DNA of 64,000 nt from Streptomyces rugosispiralis (GTDB lineage Bacteria > Actinomycetota > Actinomycetes > Streptomycetales > Streptomycetaceae), in assembly GCF_024505145.1 (NCBI RefSeq), contig NZ_JANIAA010000013.1, positions 124,001-188,000 of the forward strand. The letters run 5' to 3'. A program made the position numbers and the translations under genes. A model generated the notes under the pieces. The model searched no databases. It was not told the origin of the DNA and was given only the letters and a program-made list of their open reading frames with translations. Positions 26,104 to 34,852 of the stretch are shown one piece after another. Within the stretch, counting starts at the first letter, position 1; the number at the start of each line of letters is the position of its first letter.

Positions 26104-27152
26104 TGAGCGAGTCGGACGTGACCCGTGACGGCATCCGCGGCGCCCGGCCGGGCCGGGACGCGCAGGTCGGCAAGGGGATGGGGGACGGCAGGCGGCGCGG
26201 CCGCAAGGGCGGGAAGGGCCGCGGGGGCGAGCAGTCGGTGGTCCCCCGGGCGGAGTTCACCTCCTACTACGGGCGGCCGGTGCTCAATCCGCCCACCTGG
26301 AGTTCCCTGGACATCGCGGGCTACTTCTTCCTCGGCGGACTCGCGGGCGCCGGGTCGGTGCTCGCGGCGGGCGCCGAGCTGACCGGCCGTCCGGCCATGG
26401 CCCGCGCGCTCAAGGTGTCCTCGATCGCGGCCCTGGCCGGCTCCACCGCCGCCCTGGTCCACGACCTCGGGCGCCCCGGGCGGTTCGCCAATATGCTGCG
26501 GGTCTTCAAGCCCACCTCGCCGATGAGCGTCGGCTCCTGGCTGCTGGCGGCCTACGGCCCGATGGCCGGTGCGGCCGCCGCCTCGGACCTGGCCGGGCGG
26601 CTGCCGCGCACCGGCCGGGCGGCCACAGTGGGGGCGGCACTGCTGGGTCCCGCGGTGGCCTCGTACACGGCGGTGCTGGCCGCCGACACCGCCGTCCCCG
26701 CATGGCACGACGGCTATCGCGAGCTGCCGTTTCTCTTCGTCGGCTCGGCCGCCATGGCGGCGGGCGGTATGGCCCTGCTGACCTCGCCGGTCGCCGAGAA
26801 CGCCCCGGCGCGGGGGGTGGCGCTGCTCGGCACGGCGGTGGAGACCGCCGCCGTCAAGGCCATGGAACGGCGGCTCGGGGTGGTCGCCGAGACCTACCGC
26901 GAGGGCCGGGCGGGCAAGCTGATGCGCGCCGCCGAGGCGCTTTCGGTGGCGGGCGCGCTCGGCGGCGCCCTCCTCGGCCGCCGCGGCCGCCCCGCCGCGG
27001 CCCTCGGCGGCGCGGCCCTGCTGGCCGCCTCCGCGTGCACCCGCTTCGGGGTGTTCCACGCCGGGATGCGGTCGGCGGAGGACCCCAAGTACACGGTCCT
27101 GCCCCAGCGGGAACGGCTCGAGGCGCGGCGGGAGCGGCCGGAGGACGACTGA
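26103..27152 (+). CDS. nrfD: NrfD/PsrC-type membrane anchor subunit, 349 aa
   Basis: This is a polytopic membrane protein of the NrfD/PsrC family. After a Gly/Arg/Lys-rich cytoplasmic N-terminus (about residues 1-50) comes TSYYGRPVLNPPTWSSLDIA, then eight or so hydrophobic segments. It passes electrons to the quinone pool or from it, replacing the FdnI cytochrome b subunit of E. coli. ATG 26103 overlaps the TGA of the beta-subunit gene; AAGGAGG lies before it at 26090-26096. Together the three genes form a membrane-bound formate-quinone oxidoreductase. Confidence 0.88.
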   Translation: MSESDVTRDGIRGARPGRDAQVGKGMGDGRRRGRKGGKGRGGEQSVVPRAEFTSYYGRPVLNPPTWSSLDIAGYFFLGGLAGAGSVLAAGAELTGRPAMARALKVSSIAALAGSTAALVHDLGRPGRFANMLRVFKPTSPMSVGSWLLAAYGPMAGAAAASDLAGRLPRTGRAATVGAALLGPAVASYTAVLAADTAVPAWHDGYRELPFLFVGSAAMAAGGMALLTSPVAENAPARGVALLGTAVETAAVKAMERRLGVVAETYREGRAGKLMRAAEALSVAGALGGALLGRRGRPAAALGGAALLAASACTRFGVFHAGMRSAEDPKYTVLPQRERLEARRERPEDD

Positions 27153-27183
27153 CGACCGACCCGCCGCCAGGAGCGTCGAGGGG

Positions 27184-29220
27184 CTATCGCTCGCCCGAAG
27201 GCGACGGCGAGGTCGCCTTGGACGAGGTCGCCTTGGGCGAGGCCGCCTTGGGCGAGGCCGACGGTGCGGCGGGCGCCGTGCCACCGCCGGGGTTCGGCCC
27301 GTAGGCGTCCAGGAAGCGGTCGCGGAAGGAGCTCATCTTCCACACCGGGGCCTTCGCGCCCGGCATCAGACCGTCGTCCCAGCCCCAGTGGGAGATCCGG
27401 TCCAGCACCGCCTTGTCGTGTGCGACGATCGCCACCGGCACGTCCCGGCTGGCGTTGTCGCCGCTGACCCGGGCCAGGGGCTGGTGGTCGCCCAGGAAGA
27501 CCAGCACCGTGTTCTTGTTGCCGTACTTCAGCACATAGTCGATGAGGCTGTTCACCGAGTACTGGATGGACCTCCCGTACTCGGTCTTCACCTTGTCGGG
27601 GTCGGTGAACACGTCCGCCGGCTTCTTGCCCGCCTTCTGGATGGCCTTGTAGACCGAGCCGTCGCCGACCTGGCTCCAGGGGATCGTCTTGGGGATGGGC
27701 GCCCAGGGCTGGTGGCTGGAGGTCAGGATGATCTCCGACATCAGCGGCTTGTCATGCTTCTTGCCGTGCTCCAGGCGCTGGAACGCCTTCAGGGCGTACT
27801 GGTCGGGCATGGTCGACCAGCTGAACTTGGGGCCCTTGTAGCCGAGGTCACGGGAGTCGTAGACGTGGTCGAGGCCGTAGAACTTGCCCTCCGGCCAGCC
27901 CTTGGTGACACCCGGCATGATGCCGACGGTCCGCCAGGCGCCGGTGCGCTGGAAGGCGCGGGTGATGGACATGTGGTCGCCCGCGGTGACGGTGCGGTAG
28001 CGGTTCTGGTTGTCGATCCACAGGCCGGTGAGGAAGGTGGAGTGGCCCAGCCAGCTGCTGCCGCCGTACGTGGCCGAGGTGAGCCAGCCGCTCTTGCTGG
28101 CGAACCCGGCCTTGTCCAGCCGCTTGGTGGCGTTCTTCAGCGTCTTGTCCACACCGGGTGCGATCGCCGGGTCCTCGATGGCCGAGCGGCCGTAGCTCTC
28201 GATGAAGGTGATCATCATGTCCTTGCCGCGCAACCCGGTCAGCAGCTGGTCGCCGGGGGTGTCGCCGTAGGTGTCCACGGCGGCCACCTTGGCGAACTCC
28301 TGCTCGTCCTTGAGGGTCTTGCGCACCCGCTCCGCCCGGTCCTGGACCAGCGCGGTGGTGCTCCTGGACGCGAACGGCGCCCCGGCCACCTGCACCCCGA
28401 GCGCCGCGCACATCACCCAGACGGTGCCGAGCACCAGGACGGTACGGGTCGCCACGGCGGTGTTCCGCGCCATGACGTTGCTGACCCGCAGCACGGCGAG
28501 GGCCATCAGGACGAGCAGGGCGACGGCGAGCACCACGACCCCGATCGCGGCGACGGTGGCGGCCGTCTCGCCGACCGAGTCCTTGAGGTACGACTCCGCG
28601 TCGTCCAGCAGTATCCAGTCGAGCACCACGTTGAAACCGCGGCCGAGGAACTCGTTGAAGCCGATGTCGAGGAGGTTCAGGATGGTCAGCGCCCCGAGGA
28701 CCGCCCCGGCGAGCACCGCCACCACCCGCCGTGCCACCGTCGGCAGCATGAGCAGCAGCGTGGCGCCGAAGATCCCCTCCACCGGGATGCGCAGGAAGGC
28801 GCTGGGTTCGACGAGGATGAGTTTGGTCGGCAGGAGGAGGGCGGTGAACACCAGGGCGAGGGACAGTCCCGTGACCGTCCAGGCCACCGTGCGCGCCGCG
28901 ACGGGGTACTTGGCCCGCCACCCCTTGCGTGCGGGGGGCGCGTCGGGGGCGGTGCCGGCCAGCGGGCCGGTCACGGTGGTCTCCTCCGGGTCCTCCGCCT
29001 CCCCGCTCGCTTCGCCGGACGGCTCGGCGGACGTGTCGCGTCCCGCGGAGGTGTCCGTGTCGGCAGAGGTGTCCGTGTCCTCGGCGGCGTCCGGCGCCCG
29101 CGCGGGGACATCCGGCGTGCGCTCAGGTGGACCCTCCGGTGACGGGCCCTCCGTCGGCCCCTCCTCCGTGGTTCCCTTGTCCGTTTCCGACCGCTGACGA
29201 GAGCTCGATTGGCGCGACAA
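27184..29220 (-). CDS. Membrane-anchored sulfatase / LTA-synthase-like hydrolase, 678 aa
   Basis: An N-terminal acidic low-complexity region (about residues 1-95, Thr/Ser/Asp/Glu/Pro-rich) is followed by five predicted transmembrane segments (about 105-260). An alkaline-phosphatase/sulfatase-like catalytic domain then lies outside the membrane (about 315-625). It has FIESYGRSA, the nucleophile region YGGSSWLGHSTFLTG, and the metal ligands in VFLGDHQPLA. This is the topology of lipoteichoic acid synthase and related sugar/phosphatidyl transferases. The C-terminus is a Lys/Ala/Ser/Pro-rich tail with repeated SPKA/SSKA units. TTG start at 29220 with AAGGA 8 nt upstream. It converges with the formate dehydrogenase operon. 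The substrate cannot be told from sequence. Confidence 0.85.
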   Translation of the reverse strand: MSRQSSSRQRSETDKGTTEEGPTEGPSPEGPPERTPDVPARAPDAAEDTDTSADTDTSAGRDTSAEPSGEASGEAEDPEETTVTGPLAGTAPDAPPARKGWRAKYPVAARTVAWTVTGLSLALVFTALLLPTKLILVEPSAFLRIPVEGIFGATLLLMLPTVARRVVAVLAGAVLGALTILNLLDIGFNEFLGRGFNVVLDWILLDDAESYLKDSVGETAATVAAIGVVVLAVALLVLMALAVLRVSNVMARNTAVATRTVLVLGTVWVMCAALGVQVAGAPFASRSTTALVQDRAERVRKTLKDEQEFAKVAAVDTYGDTPGDQLLTGLRGKDMMITFIESYGRSAIEDPAIAPGVDKTLKNATKRLDKAGFASKSGWLTSATYGGSSWLGHSTFLTGLWIDNQNRYRTVTAGDHMSITRAFQRTGAWRTVGIMPGVTKGWPEGKFYGLDHVYDSRDLGYKGPKFSWSTMPDQYALKAFQRLEHGKKHDKPLMSEIILTSSHQPWAPIPKTIPWSQVGDGSVYKAIQKAGKKPADVFTDPDKVKTEYGRSIQYSVNSLIDYVLKYGNKNTVLVFLGDHQPLARVSGDNASRDVPVAIVAHDKAVLDRISHWGWDDGLMPGAKAPVWKMSSFRDRFLDAYGPNPGGGTAPAAPSASPKAASPKATSSKATSPSPSGER

Positions 29221-29394
29221 CCCGAAGGTCCTTCCCTGCGAAGCCCGGTGGTGGCACGGCGGACCCGGCTCGGGAGGCCGGGCCCGTCGTTATCCGTACG
29301 GCGCGCCGGAGGTCCCCGTTCAATCAACCTGGCACTTTTCCCGGCACCTTCCGCCCCTCGTGAGTGCGCCCGCCCCGACGTTACGCTGCGTCCC

Positions 29395-29408
29395 TCACAT
29401 GGATGTGA
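29395..29408. promoter_or_regulatory. Palindrome upstream of MerR regulator
   Basis: TCACAT (29395-29400) and ATGTGA (29403-29408) form a perfect 6+2+6 dyad, 20 nt before the ATG of the MerR gene (29428). This is a likely operator for autoregulation by that MerR protein. Confidence 0.45.
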
Positions 29409-29427
29409 AGGCGAGGAGGACCCGCAC

Positions 29428-29799
29428 ATGCGCATCGGAGAGCTGTCGGAGCGCACCGGCACGCCGCGCCGGCTGCTGCGCTACTACGAGGAGCAGGGGC
29501 TGATCCTGCCCGACCGCTGCGCGAACGGCTACCGCGCGTACGACGAGCGGCTCGTCGACCGGGTGCTGCAGATCAGGGGCCTGCTCGACGCCGGGCTCCC
29601 CACCCGCATCATCAAGCAGATCCTGCCGTGCCTCGACAAGCCCCGGCGCATCCACTTCTCCGACGCCACACCGGAGATGATCACCACGCTGAAGGACGAG
29701 CGGGACCGCATGACCCGGCGCATCGACTGTCTGACCCGCAACCGGGACGCGATCGCCGAGTATCTTGACGCCGTGCTCGACAACCACACCACCAGCTGA
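29428..29799 (+). CDS. MerR-family transcriptional regulator, 123 aa
   Basis: The MerR winged helix starts MRIGELSERTGTPRRLLRYYEEQGL, followed by a dimerisation helix (MITTLKDERDRMTRRIDCLTRNRDAI) and a short acidic tail (EYLDAVLDNHTTS). The effector part lacks a metal-binding Cys pair (only Cys in LPCLDK and IDCLTR), so a small organic or redox signal is possible. GAGGAGG lies 8 nt upstream of ATG 29428. The gene is divergent from the sulfatase-like gene, which could be its target; it converges with the GntR gene. Confidence 0.88.
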   Translation: MRIGELSERTGTPRRLLRYYEEQGLILPDRCANGYRAYDERLVDRVLQIRGLLDAGLPTRIIKQILPCLDKPRRIHFSDATPEMITTLKDERDRMTRRIDCLTRNRDAIAEYLDAVLDNHTTS

Positions 29800-29859
29800 A
29801 CCACCGGAGGAAGCCGCCAGCCCACCGCCGGGAGCCCAGATCACAACCCCAGACAGGCC

Positions 29860-30618
29860 CTAGCGGTCCCCCCGGGCGGCGGTGCGCCGGGGGCTGTCGC
29901 GGCGGGGCCGCAAGGGGGCGTCCTCGTCGCTGAAGAGCTCCGGGTGCTTGGATCGGATCTTCTCCACATCGCTGAAGACCAGCCGCAGATGGGAGCGCAG
30001 CGCCTCGTCGGCCCGGTCCAGATCGCCCGCCTCGAGCAGGTCGACCACCTCGCGGTGCTGGCCGATGAGCAGGGACATCTGCTGGGTCATCGGCAGTGAG
30101 AGCCTGCGGGCCCGGTCCAGCTGGGCCTTGGCCTGGCTGACGACCGGCCAGGCCGAGGCATGGCCGCTGACGGCCATCAGCCGGGCGTGGAACTCCTCGT
30201 CCAGCTGGAAGAAGCCCTCCATGTCGGCCTGGCGGTCGGCCTCCTCCTGCGCGGTGAGCAGCACCCGCAGCTCCGCCACGTCCCGCGCGCCGGCCTTGCC
30301 GACGGCCTCCCGCAGCGCGGCGCACTCCAGGGCCTCGCGGATGAACTGGGCGGAGGCCACATCGCGCTCCCGGATGCGCGAGACGAACGTGCCCATCTGG
30401 GGGTAGATGTCCACCAGCCCCTCGTCGGCGAGCAGGATCAGGGACTCGCGGACGGGGGTACGGCTCACCCCGAGCTCGGCCGCCAGGTCGTTCTCCGAGA
30501 CGGCGGAGCCGGGCTCCAGCTCCAGGCCGACGATGCGCGAACGCAGCACCTCATGGACCAGTTGCCGGGTGTTGCGCCCCCGGGAGCGTGCCGCGTGCAG
30601 TCCCTCCGCCGATGCCAT
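29860..30618 (-). CDS. GntR-family (FadR/FCD) transcriptional regulator, 252 aa
   Basis: The N-terminal winged helix (LRSRIVGLELEPGSAVSEND then AAELGVSRTPVRESL) is followed by the all-helical FCD ligand domain (about residues 100-230), with QFIREALECAALREA, LDEEFHARLMAVSGH and a metal-binding His pair. FCD regulators typically repress sugar-acid and organic-acid operons and are released by the substrate or an intermediate. ATG 30618 has GAAGGGG about 5 nt upstream. It is divergent from the ManD operon (109-bp gap), so it is the probable regulator of that operon. Confidence 0.9.
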   Translation of the reverse strand: MASAEGLHAARSRGRNTRQLVHEVLRSRIVGLELEPGSAVSENDLAAELGVSRTPVRESLILLADEGLVDIYPQMGTFVSRIRERDVASAQFIREALECAALREAVGKAGARDVAELRVLLTAQEEADRQADMEGFFQLDEEFHARLMAVSGHASAWPVVSQAKAQLDRARRLSLPMTQQMSLLIGQHREVVDLLEAGDLDRADEALRSHLRLVFSDVEKIRSKHPELFSDEDAPLRPRRDSPRRTAARGDR

Positions 30619-30636
30619 CTGGCCCCTTCCGAACCC

Positions 30637-30668
30637 TTGACTCCGCTTGCTGACGTACTTGTATGGTA
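30637..30668 (+). promoter_or_regulatory. Putative promoter and GntR operator for the sugar-acid operon
   Basis: TTGACT at 30637-30642 resembles a -35 box, and TATGGT at 30662-30667 is a possible -10 with a 19-nt spacer (slightly long). The dyad TAC-TTGTATG-GTA at 30656-30668 overlaps this -10, consistent with repression by the FCD-type GntR. The site is in the divergent gap 30619-30726. Confidence 0.4.
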
Positions 30669-30726
30669 GCCGACCGACAGCCCGGGTTCCACCCCGGGAG
30701 CCCGCTCGAGTGAGGAGCACGCACAC

Positions 30727-31944
30727 ATGGCCACGATCACGGAGGCCAAGGTCATCGTCACCTCGCCGGGTCGCAATTTCGTGACCCTGAAGGTGACCAC
30801 CTCCGACGGCGTGACCGGTCTCGGTGACGCGACCCTGAACGGCCGCGAGCTCGCGGTCGCCTCCTATCTGGAGGACCACCTCGTACCGCTGCTGATCGGC
30901 CGCGACCCGGCCCGCATCGAGGACACCTGGCACTACCTGTACAAGGGCGCCTACTGGCGCCGGGGCCCGGTGACCATGACCGCCATCTCGGCCGTCGACA
31001 CCGCGCTGTGGGACATCAAGGGCAAGGTCGCGGGCCTTCCGGTGTACGAGCTGCTGGGCGGCAAGGCCCGCGAGGGCGCCCTGGTCTACGGCCACGCCAG
31101 CGGCGGCGACGTCCCCGAGCTGCTGGACGACGTGGCCCGCTTCCAGGAGATGGGCTACCGCGCGATCCGCGCCCAGGCCGCCGTCCCCGGCTCACCGGGC
31201 ACCTACGGCATCCGCCACGGCACGGTCGCCACCGTCTACGAGCCCGCCACCGGCGCGCTGCCCGAGGAACAGCCCTGGTCCACCGAGGCGTATCTGGACT
31301 TCGCACCCCGCTATCTGGAGGCGGTCCGCGAGCGGTTCGGCTTCGGCTTCCACCTGCTGCACGACGTCCACCACCGGCTCACCCCCACCGAGGCGGGGCG
31401 GCTCGGCCGGAGCCTGGAGGAGGTGCGGCTGTTCTGGATGGAGGACCCCACCCCCGCCGAGCTCCAGGAGTCCTTCCGCCAGATCCGCCAGTCCACCACC
31501 ACGCCCATCGCGGTCGGCGAGGTCTTCAACTCCATCTGGGACTGCCAGCAGCTCATCACCGAGCGGCTCATCGACTACATCCGCGCCTCGGTCGTGCACG
31601 CCGGCGGCATCACCCATCTGCGGCGGATCTTCCACCTGGCCGAGCTGTACCAGGTGCGCACCGGTTCGCACGGCGCCACCGACCTGTCCCCGGTGAGCAT
31701 GTCGGCGGCCGTCCACCTCGACGTCACCGTGCCCAACTTCGGCATCCAGGAGTACATGGCCCACGACCCGCTCACCCACGAGGTGTTCCGGCCCACCTAC
31801 GAACTCATCGACGGCGCCCTGCACCCCCAGGCCGTGCCCGGCCTCGGCATCGAGCTCGACGAGGAGGCGGCCGCCCGCTTCCCGTACGACCCGAAGTACC
31901 TCCCGGTGAGCCGCCGTACCGACGGGTCGGTGCACGACTGGTGA
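30727..31944 (+). CDS. manD: D-mannonate dehydratase family protein (ManD/RspA), 405 aa
   Basis: This is an enolase-superfamily dehydratase that converts D-mannonate (or D-gluconate in some members) to 2-keto-3-deoxygluconate. The three metal ligands are visible as Asp213 (LLHDVHHR), Glu239 (FWMEDPTP) and Glu265 (IAVGEVFN), with the catalytic His215 in HDVH, all spaced as in characterised ManD proteins. Length 405 fits the ManD group. It is the first gene of an operon with an UxuB-like dehydrogenase, an MFS carrier and a Zn-dehydrogenase, as in bacteria that use ManD/RspA for L-gulonate or L-idonate catabolism; in that group the dehydratase is often of low efficiency. The next gene's GTG start overlaps this gene's stop. 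Confidence 0.88.
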   Translation: MATITEAKVIVTSPGRNFVTLKVTTSDGVTGLGDATLNGRELAVASYLEDHLVPLLIGRDPARIEDTWHYLYKGAYWRRGPVTMTAISAVDTALWDIKGKVAGLPVYELLGGKAREGALVYGHASGGDVPELLDDVARFQEMGYRAIRAQAAVPGSPGTYGIRHGTVATVYEPATGALPEEQPWSTEAYLDFAPRYLEAVRERFGFGFHLLHDVHHRLTPTEAGRLGRSLEEVRLFWMEDPTPAELQESFRQIRQSTTTPIAVGEVFNSIWDCQQLITERLIDYIRASVVHAGGITHLRRIFHLAELYQVRTGSHGATDLSPVSMSAAVHLDVTVPNFGIQEYMAHDPLTHEVFRPTYELIDGALHPQAVPGLGIELDEEAAARFPYDPKYLPVSRRTDGSVHDW

Positions 31945-33374
31945 CCGCCGACTCCCCGGGCCGCCTGTCGCTGGCCACCCTGTCCCGCGTCCCCGCCGAG
32001 AGCCGCCCGCGCGTCGACCCACGGGCGCTGCGCCCCCGGATCGTGCACCTGGGCATCGGCGCGTTCCACCGCGCCCACCAGGCCCTCTACACCGAAGCCG
32101 CCGAGGCCGCGCACGGCGGCGGCTGGGGCATCGCCGGTGTCACCCAGCGCAGCCGGTCCGTCGTGGACGCGCTGCGACCGCAGGACGGGCTGTACTCGTT
32201 CACCGAGCGGCGGCCCGAAGGACCGGCCACCCGCGTGGTCGGCACCGTGACCGAGGTGCTGCACGCCACCGACGACGGCGCCCGGCTGGCCGCGCTCCTC
32301 GCCTCCCCCGAGGTCACCGTCGTCACCCTGACCGTCACCGAGAAGGGCTACCGGCGCGACGCCGCCACCGGCGGACTCGCCCTGGACGACCCGCTGATCC
32401 GGGACGACCTGGCGGGACGGCCCGCGCCCGCGAGCGTGGCCGGGCAGCTCGCCGCGGGGCTGCGCGCCCGGCTACGGGCCGGCGGCGCCCCGGTGTCGCT
32501 GGTCTCCTGCGACAACATGGCGGACAACGGCGCGGTACTGCGGCGCCTGGTGCGGGAGTTCATCGCCGCCACCGCATGGGCCGACCGCGACCGCCTGCTG
32601 GACTGGATCACCGGCTCGGTCGCCTTCCCCGCCACCGTCGTCGACCGCATCGTCCCCGCCACCACCGACACCGACCGGCGGACCGCCGCCCGCGCCCTGA
32701 CCGTGGACGACGCGGGCGCGGTCACCGGCGAACCGTTCACCCAGTGGGTGCTCCAGGACATCTTCGCCGCCGACCGCCCGCACTGGGAGCGGGCGGGGGT
32801 GCGCCTCGTGCCCGATGTGAGCCCGTACCAGCTCGCCAAGCTCCGGCTGCTCAACGGCTCCCACTCGCTCATCGCGTACCTCGGGCTCGGACACGGATGC
32901 GAGACCGTCGCCGACGTCCTGGCCACCCCCTGGGGCGAGGAGACCGTACGCGCCTACTGCGCCGAGGCCGCGCAGAGCCTGCCGCCCACCGAGGGTCTTG
33001 ACCTCCCCGCCTATGTCGACAGCCTGGTCGACCGCTTCGCCAACCCCGCGATGCACCACCGCATCCAGCAGATCGCCATGGACGGATCCCAGAAGATCCC
33101 CGAACGGTGGCTCGCCCCGCTGCGCGAACTGCGCGCCGCCGGACGGGACACCCCGCTCCTGGCCACCGCCCTCGCCGCCTGGGCCCGCCGCACCCGAGAC
33201 CACCCCCTGGACGATCCCCGGGCCCAGGAGCTGCGCGGCGCCTGGGACGGCCCGCACGCCGAGGCCCCGCGCCGGCTGCTGCGGCTGCTGGGCGCCGAGG
33301 ACCTCGCCGACGACACCGCTCTCGTCGCGTCCGTACGGGCGGAGCTGGACCCCGGCGCCCGGCCACCGCGCTGA
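31941..33374 (+). CDS. Mannitol dehydrogenase family protein (fructuronate reductase/UxuB-like), 477 aa
   Basis: The long-chain (polyol-specific) dehydrogenase family is identified by an N-terminal Rossmann fold with IVHLGIGAFHRAHQA, VVTLTVTEKGYRRD and LVSCDNMADNG, and a C-terminal domain with LAKLRLLNGSHSLIAYLG (catalytic Lys) and MDGSQKIPERW. The best fit is mannonate oxidoreductase/fructuronate reductase (UxuB), interconverting D-fructuronate and D-mannonate with NAD(P)H. GTG 31941 overlaps the TGA of manD. It would supply mannonate to ManD. No uxaC (uronate isomerase) or uxuA appears nearby, which argues against a hexuronate pathway through UxaC in this locus. Confidence 0.85.
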   Translation: MTADSPGRLSLATLSRVPAESRPRVDPRALRPRIVHLGIGAFHRAHQALYTEAAEAAHGGGWGIAGVTQRSRSVVDALRPQDGLYSFTERRPEGPATRVVGTVTEVLHATDDGARLAALLASPEVTVVTLTVTEKGYRRDAATGGLALDDPLIRDDLAGRPAPASVAGQLAAGLRARLRAGGAPVSLVSCDNMADNGAVLRRLVREFIAATAWADRDRLLDWITGSVAFPATVVDRIVPATTDTDRRTAARALTVDDAGAVTGEPFTQWVLQDIFAADRPHWERAGVRLVPDVSPYQLAKLRLLNGSHSLIAYLGLGHGCETVADVLATPWGEETVRAYCAEAAQSLPPTEGLDLPAYVDSLVDRFANPAMHHRIQQIAMDGSQKIPERWLAPLRELRAAGRDTPLLATALAAWARRTRDHPLDDPRAQELRGAWDGPHAEAPRRLLRLLGAEDLADDTALVASVRAELDPGARPPR

Positions 33375-33407
33375 CCCCACGCACCGCCCCTTCAAAGGAG
33401 AGCCGCC

Positions 33408-34814
33408 TTGAAGACCCCCAGAGCCGTCCCCGCCACCGACCAGCCCTCCCCACCCCAGGACGAGGCCACCACCGGGCCACCGCGCCCCCGCGGGCTGCGC
33501 CACAACACCCGCTGGCTGATGGTCTTCCTCTGCTTCCTGGGCATGACCGTCAACTACGTCGACCGCGCCACCATCTCCATCTCCCTGCCCTATATGACCG
33601 ATGACCTGCACATCGGCCCCGAGTGGCAGGGCGTCATCCTCAGCATGTTCTTCGTGACCTACGCGCTGGGCCAACTGCCCGCCGGGGCGCTCATCGACCG
33701 CTACGGCGAGAAGCGCATGTTCGCCATCGGCGGGCTCATCTGGTCCCTGGTCACCGTGGGCACCGGATTCGTCCGGGGCATCGGCAGCCTGCTCTTCGCC
33801 CGCCTCGCCCTCGGCGCGGGCGAGGCCCCCGCGTACCCCTCGTGCGCCAAGTCCGTCTCCCGCTGGTTCCCGGTCCGCGAACGGGCCCTGGCCAACAGCG
33901 TCTGGGACAACGGCGCCCGCGCCGGCACCGCCGTCGCCGCCCCCGTCGTGACCGCGCTGATCGCCTGGCAGGGCTGGCGGATGGCGTTCTGGGTCACCGG
34001 CGGCGTGGCCCTGCTGTGGGTGGCCCTGTGGCTCAAGGCGTACCGCGAGCCCTCGGCGCGCGGCGGGCTCAGCGCCGAGGAACGCGCCTACGTCATGGCG
34101 GGCGGCGCCCGGCTCGAGGAGCACCCCGCCGAGAAGACGGCCGCCCCGGAGCCCGCCGAGAAGACGGCCACCCGGGAGGAGCCCGCCGTCCGCTGGCGCG
34201 ACCTGTTCCGCCACCGCACGGTCTGGGGCATGATGATCGGCTTCTTCTGCCTCAACTACGTCATCTACTTCTTCATCACCTGGTTCCCCAGCTACCTCGT
34301 CGACGCCCGCGGCTTCGACCTGCTCAAACTGGGCTTCTACGGCGCTCTGCCCGGCATCGTCGCCATCGCCGGCAGCCTGCTCGGCGGCTGGACCAGCGAC
34401 ACCCTGCTGCGCCGCGGCTGGTCGGTGACCCGCGCCCGCAAGACCTGCCTGGTGTGCGGGATGCTCTTCTCCTCCGTCATCGCCTTCGCCGTGCTCGTCC
34501 CCAGCGCCATGTGGGCCCTGGCCCTGCTCTCCGTCAGCTACGCCAGCCTGGCCTTCTCCGCCGCCTCGGTGGCCAGCCTGCCCGCCGATGTCGCGCCCAC
34601 CCCGCGCCATGTCGCCTCGCTCGGCGGCATCCAGAACTTCGCCTCCAACCTCGCCGGGGTGCTCGGCTCGACCACCACCGGTCTGCTGCTGGGCTTCTTC
34701 CACCACTCCTTCGTCGCCCCGCTGATGCTGTCCGGCGCCCTGTGCATCGTCGGCGCCCTCACCTACGGCCTGGTCATCAAGCGCGTCGAACCACTGCGGC
34801 TGTCTGCCGCCTGA
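33408..34814 (+). CDS. MFS sugar-acid transporter (ACS family), 468 aa
   Basis: This is a 12-TM major facilitator of the anion:cation symporter (ExuT/GudP/LgoT-like) group. An N-terminal soluble stretch of about 35 residues precedes the first helix (MVFLCFLGMTVNYVDRATIS). The conserved loop 2-3 signature reads LIDRYGEKRMFAIGG. A central Glu/Ala/Pro-rich loop (about residues 230-260) separates the two halves. TTG 33408 is the start, with AAAGGAGA 6 nt upstream. The gene sits 33 bp after the UxuB-like gene and probably imports the operon's substrate (a hexonate such as gulonate or idonate). Confidence 0.85.
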   Translation: MKTPRAVPATDQPSPPQDEATTGPPRPRGLRHNTRWLMVFLCFLGMTVNYVDRATISISLPYMTDDLHIGPEWQGVILSMFFVTYALGQLPAGALIDRYGEKRMFAIGGLIWSLVTVGTGFVRGIGSLLFARLALGAGEAPAYPSCAKSVSRWFPVRERALANSVWDNGARAGTAVAAPVVTALIAWQGWRMAFWVTGGVALLWVALWLKAYREPSARGGLSAEERAYVMAGGARLEEHPAEKTAAPEPAEKTATREEPAVRWRDLFRHRTVWGMMIGFFCLNYVIYFFITWFPSYLVDARGFDLLKLGFYGALPGIVAIAGSLLGGWTSDTLLRRGWSVTRARKTCLVCGMLFSSVIAFAVLVPSAMWALALLSVSYASLAFSAASVASLPADVAPTPRHVASLGGIQNFASNLAGVLGSTTTGLLLGFFHHSFVAPLMLSGALCIVGALTYGLVIKRVEPLRLSAA

Positions 34815-34852
34815 GTCCCCTCCATGTCCCCGCGTACCAGGAGAACCACCCG

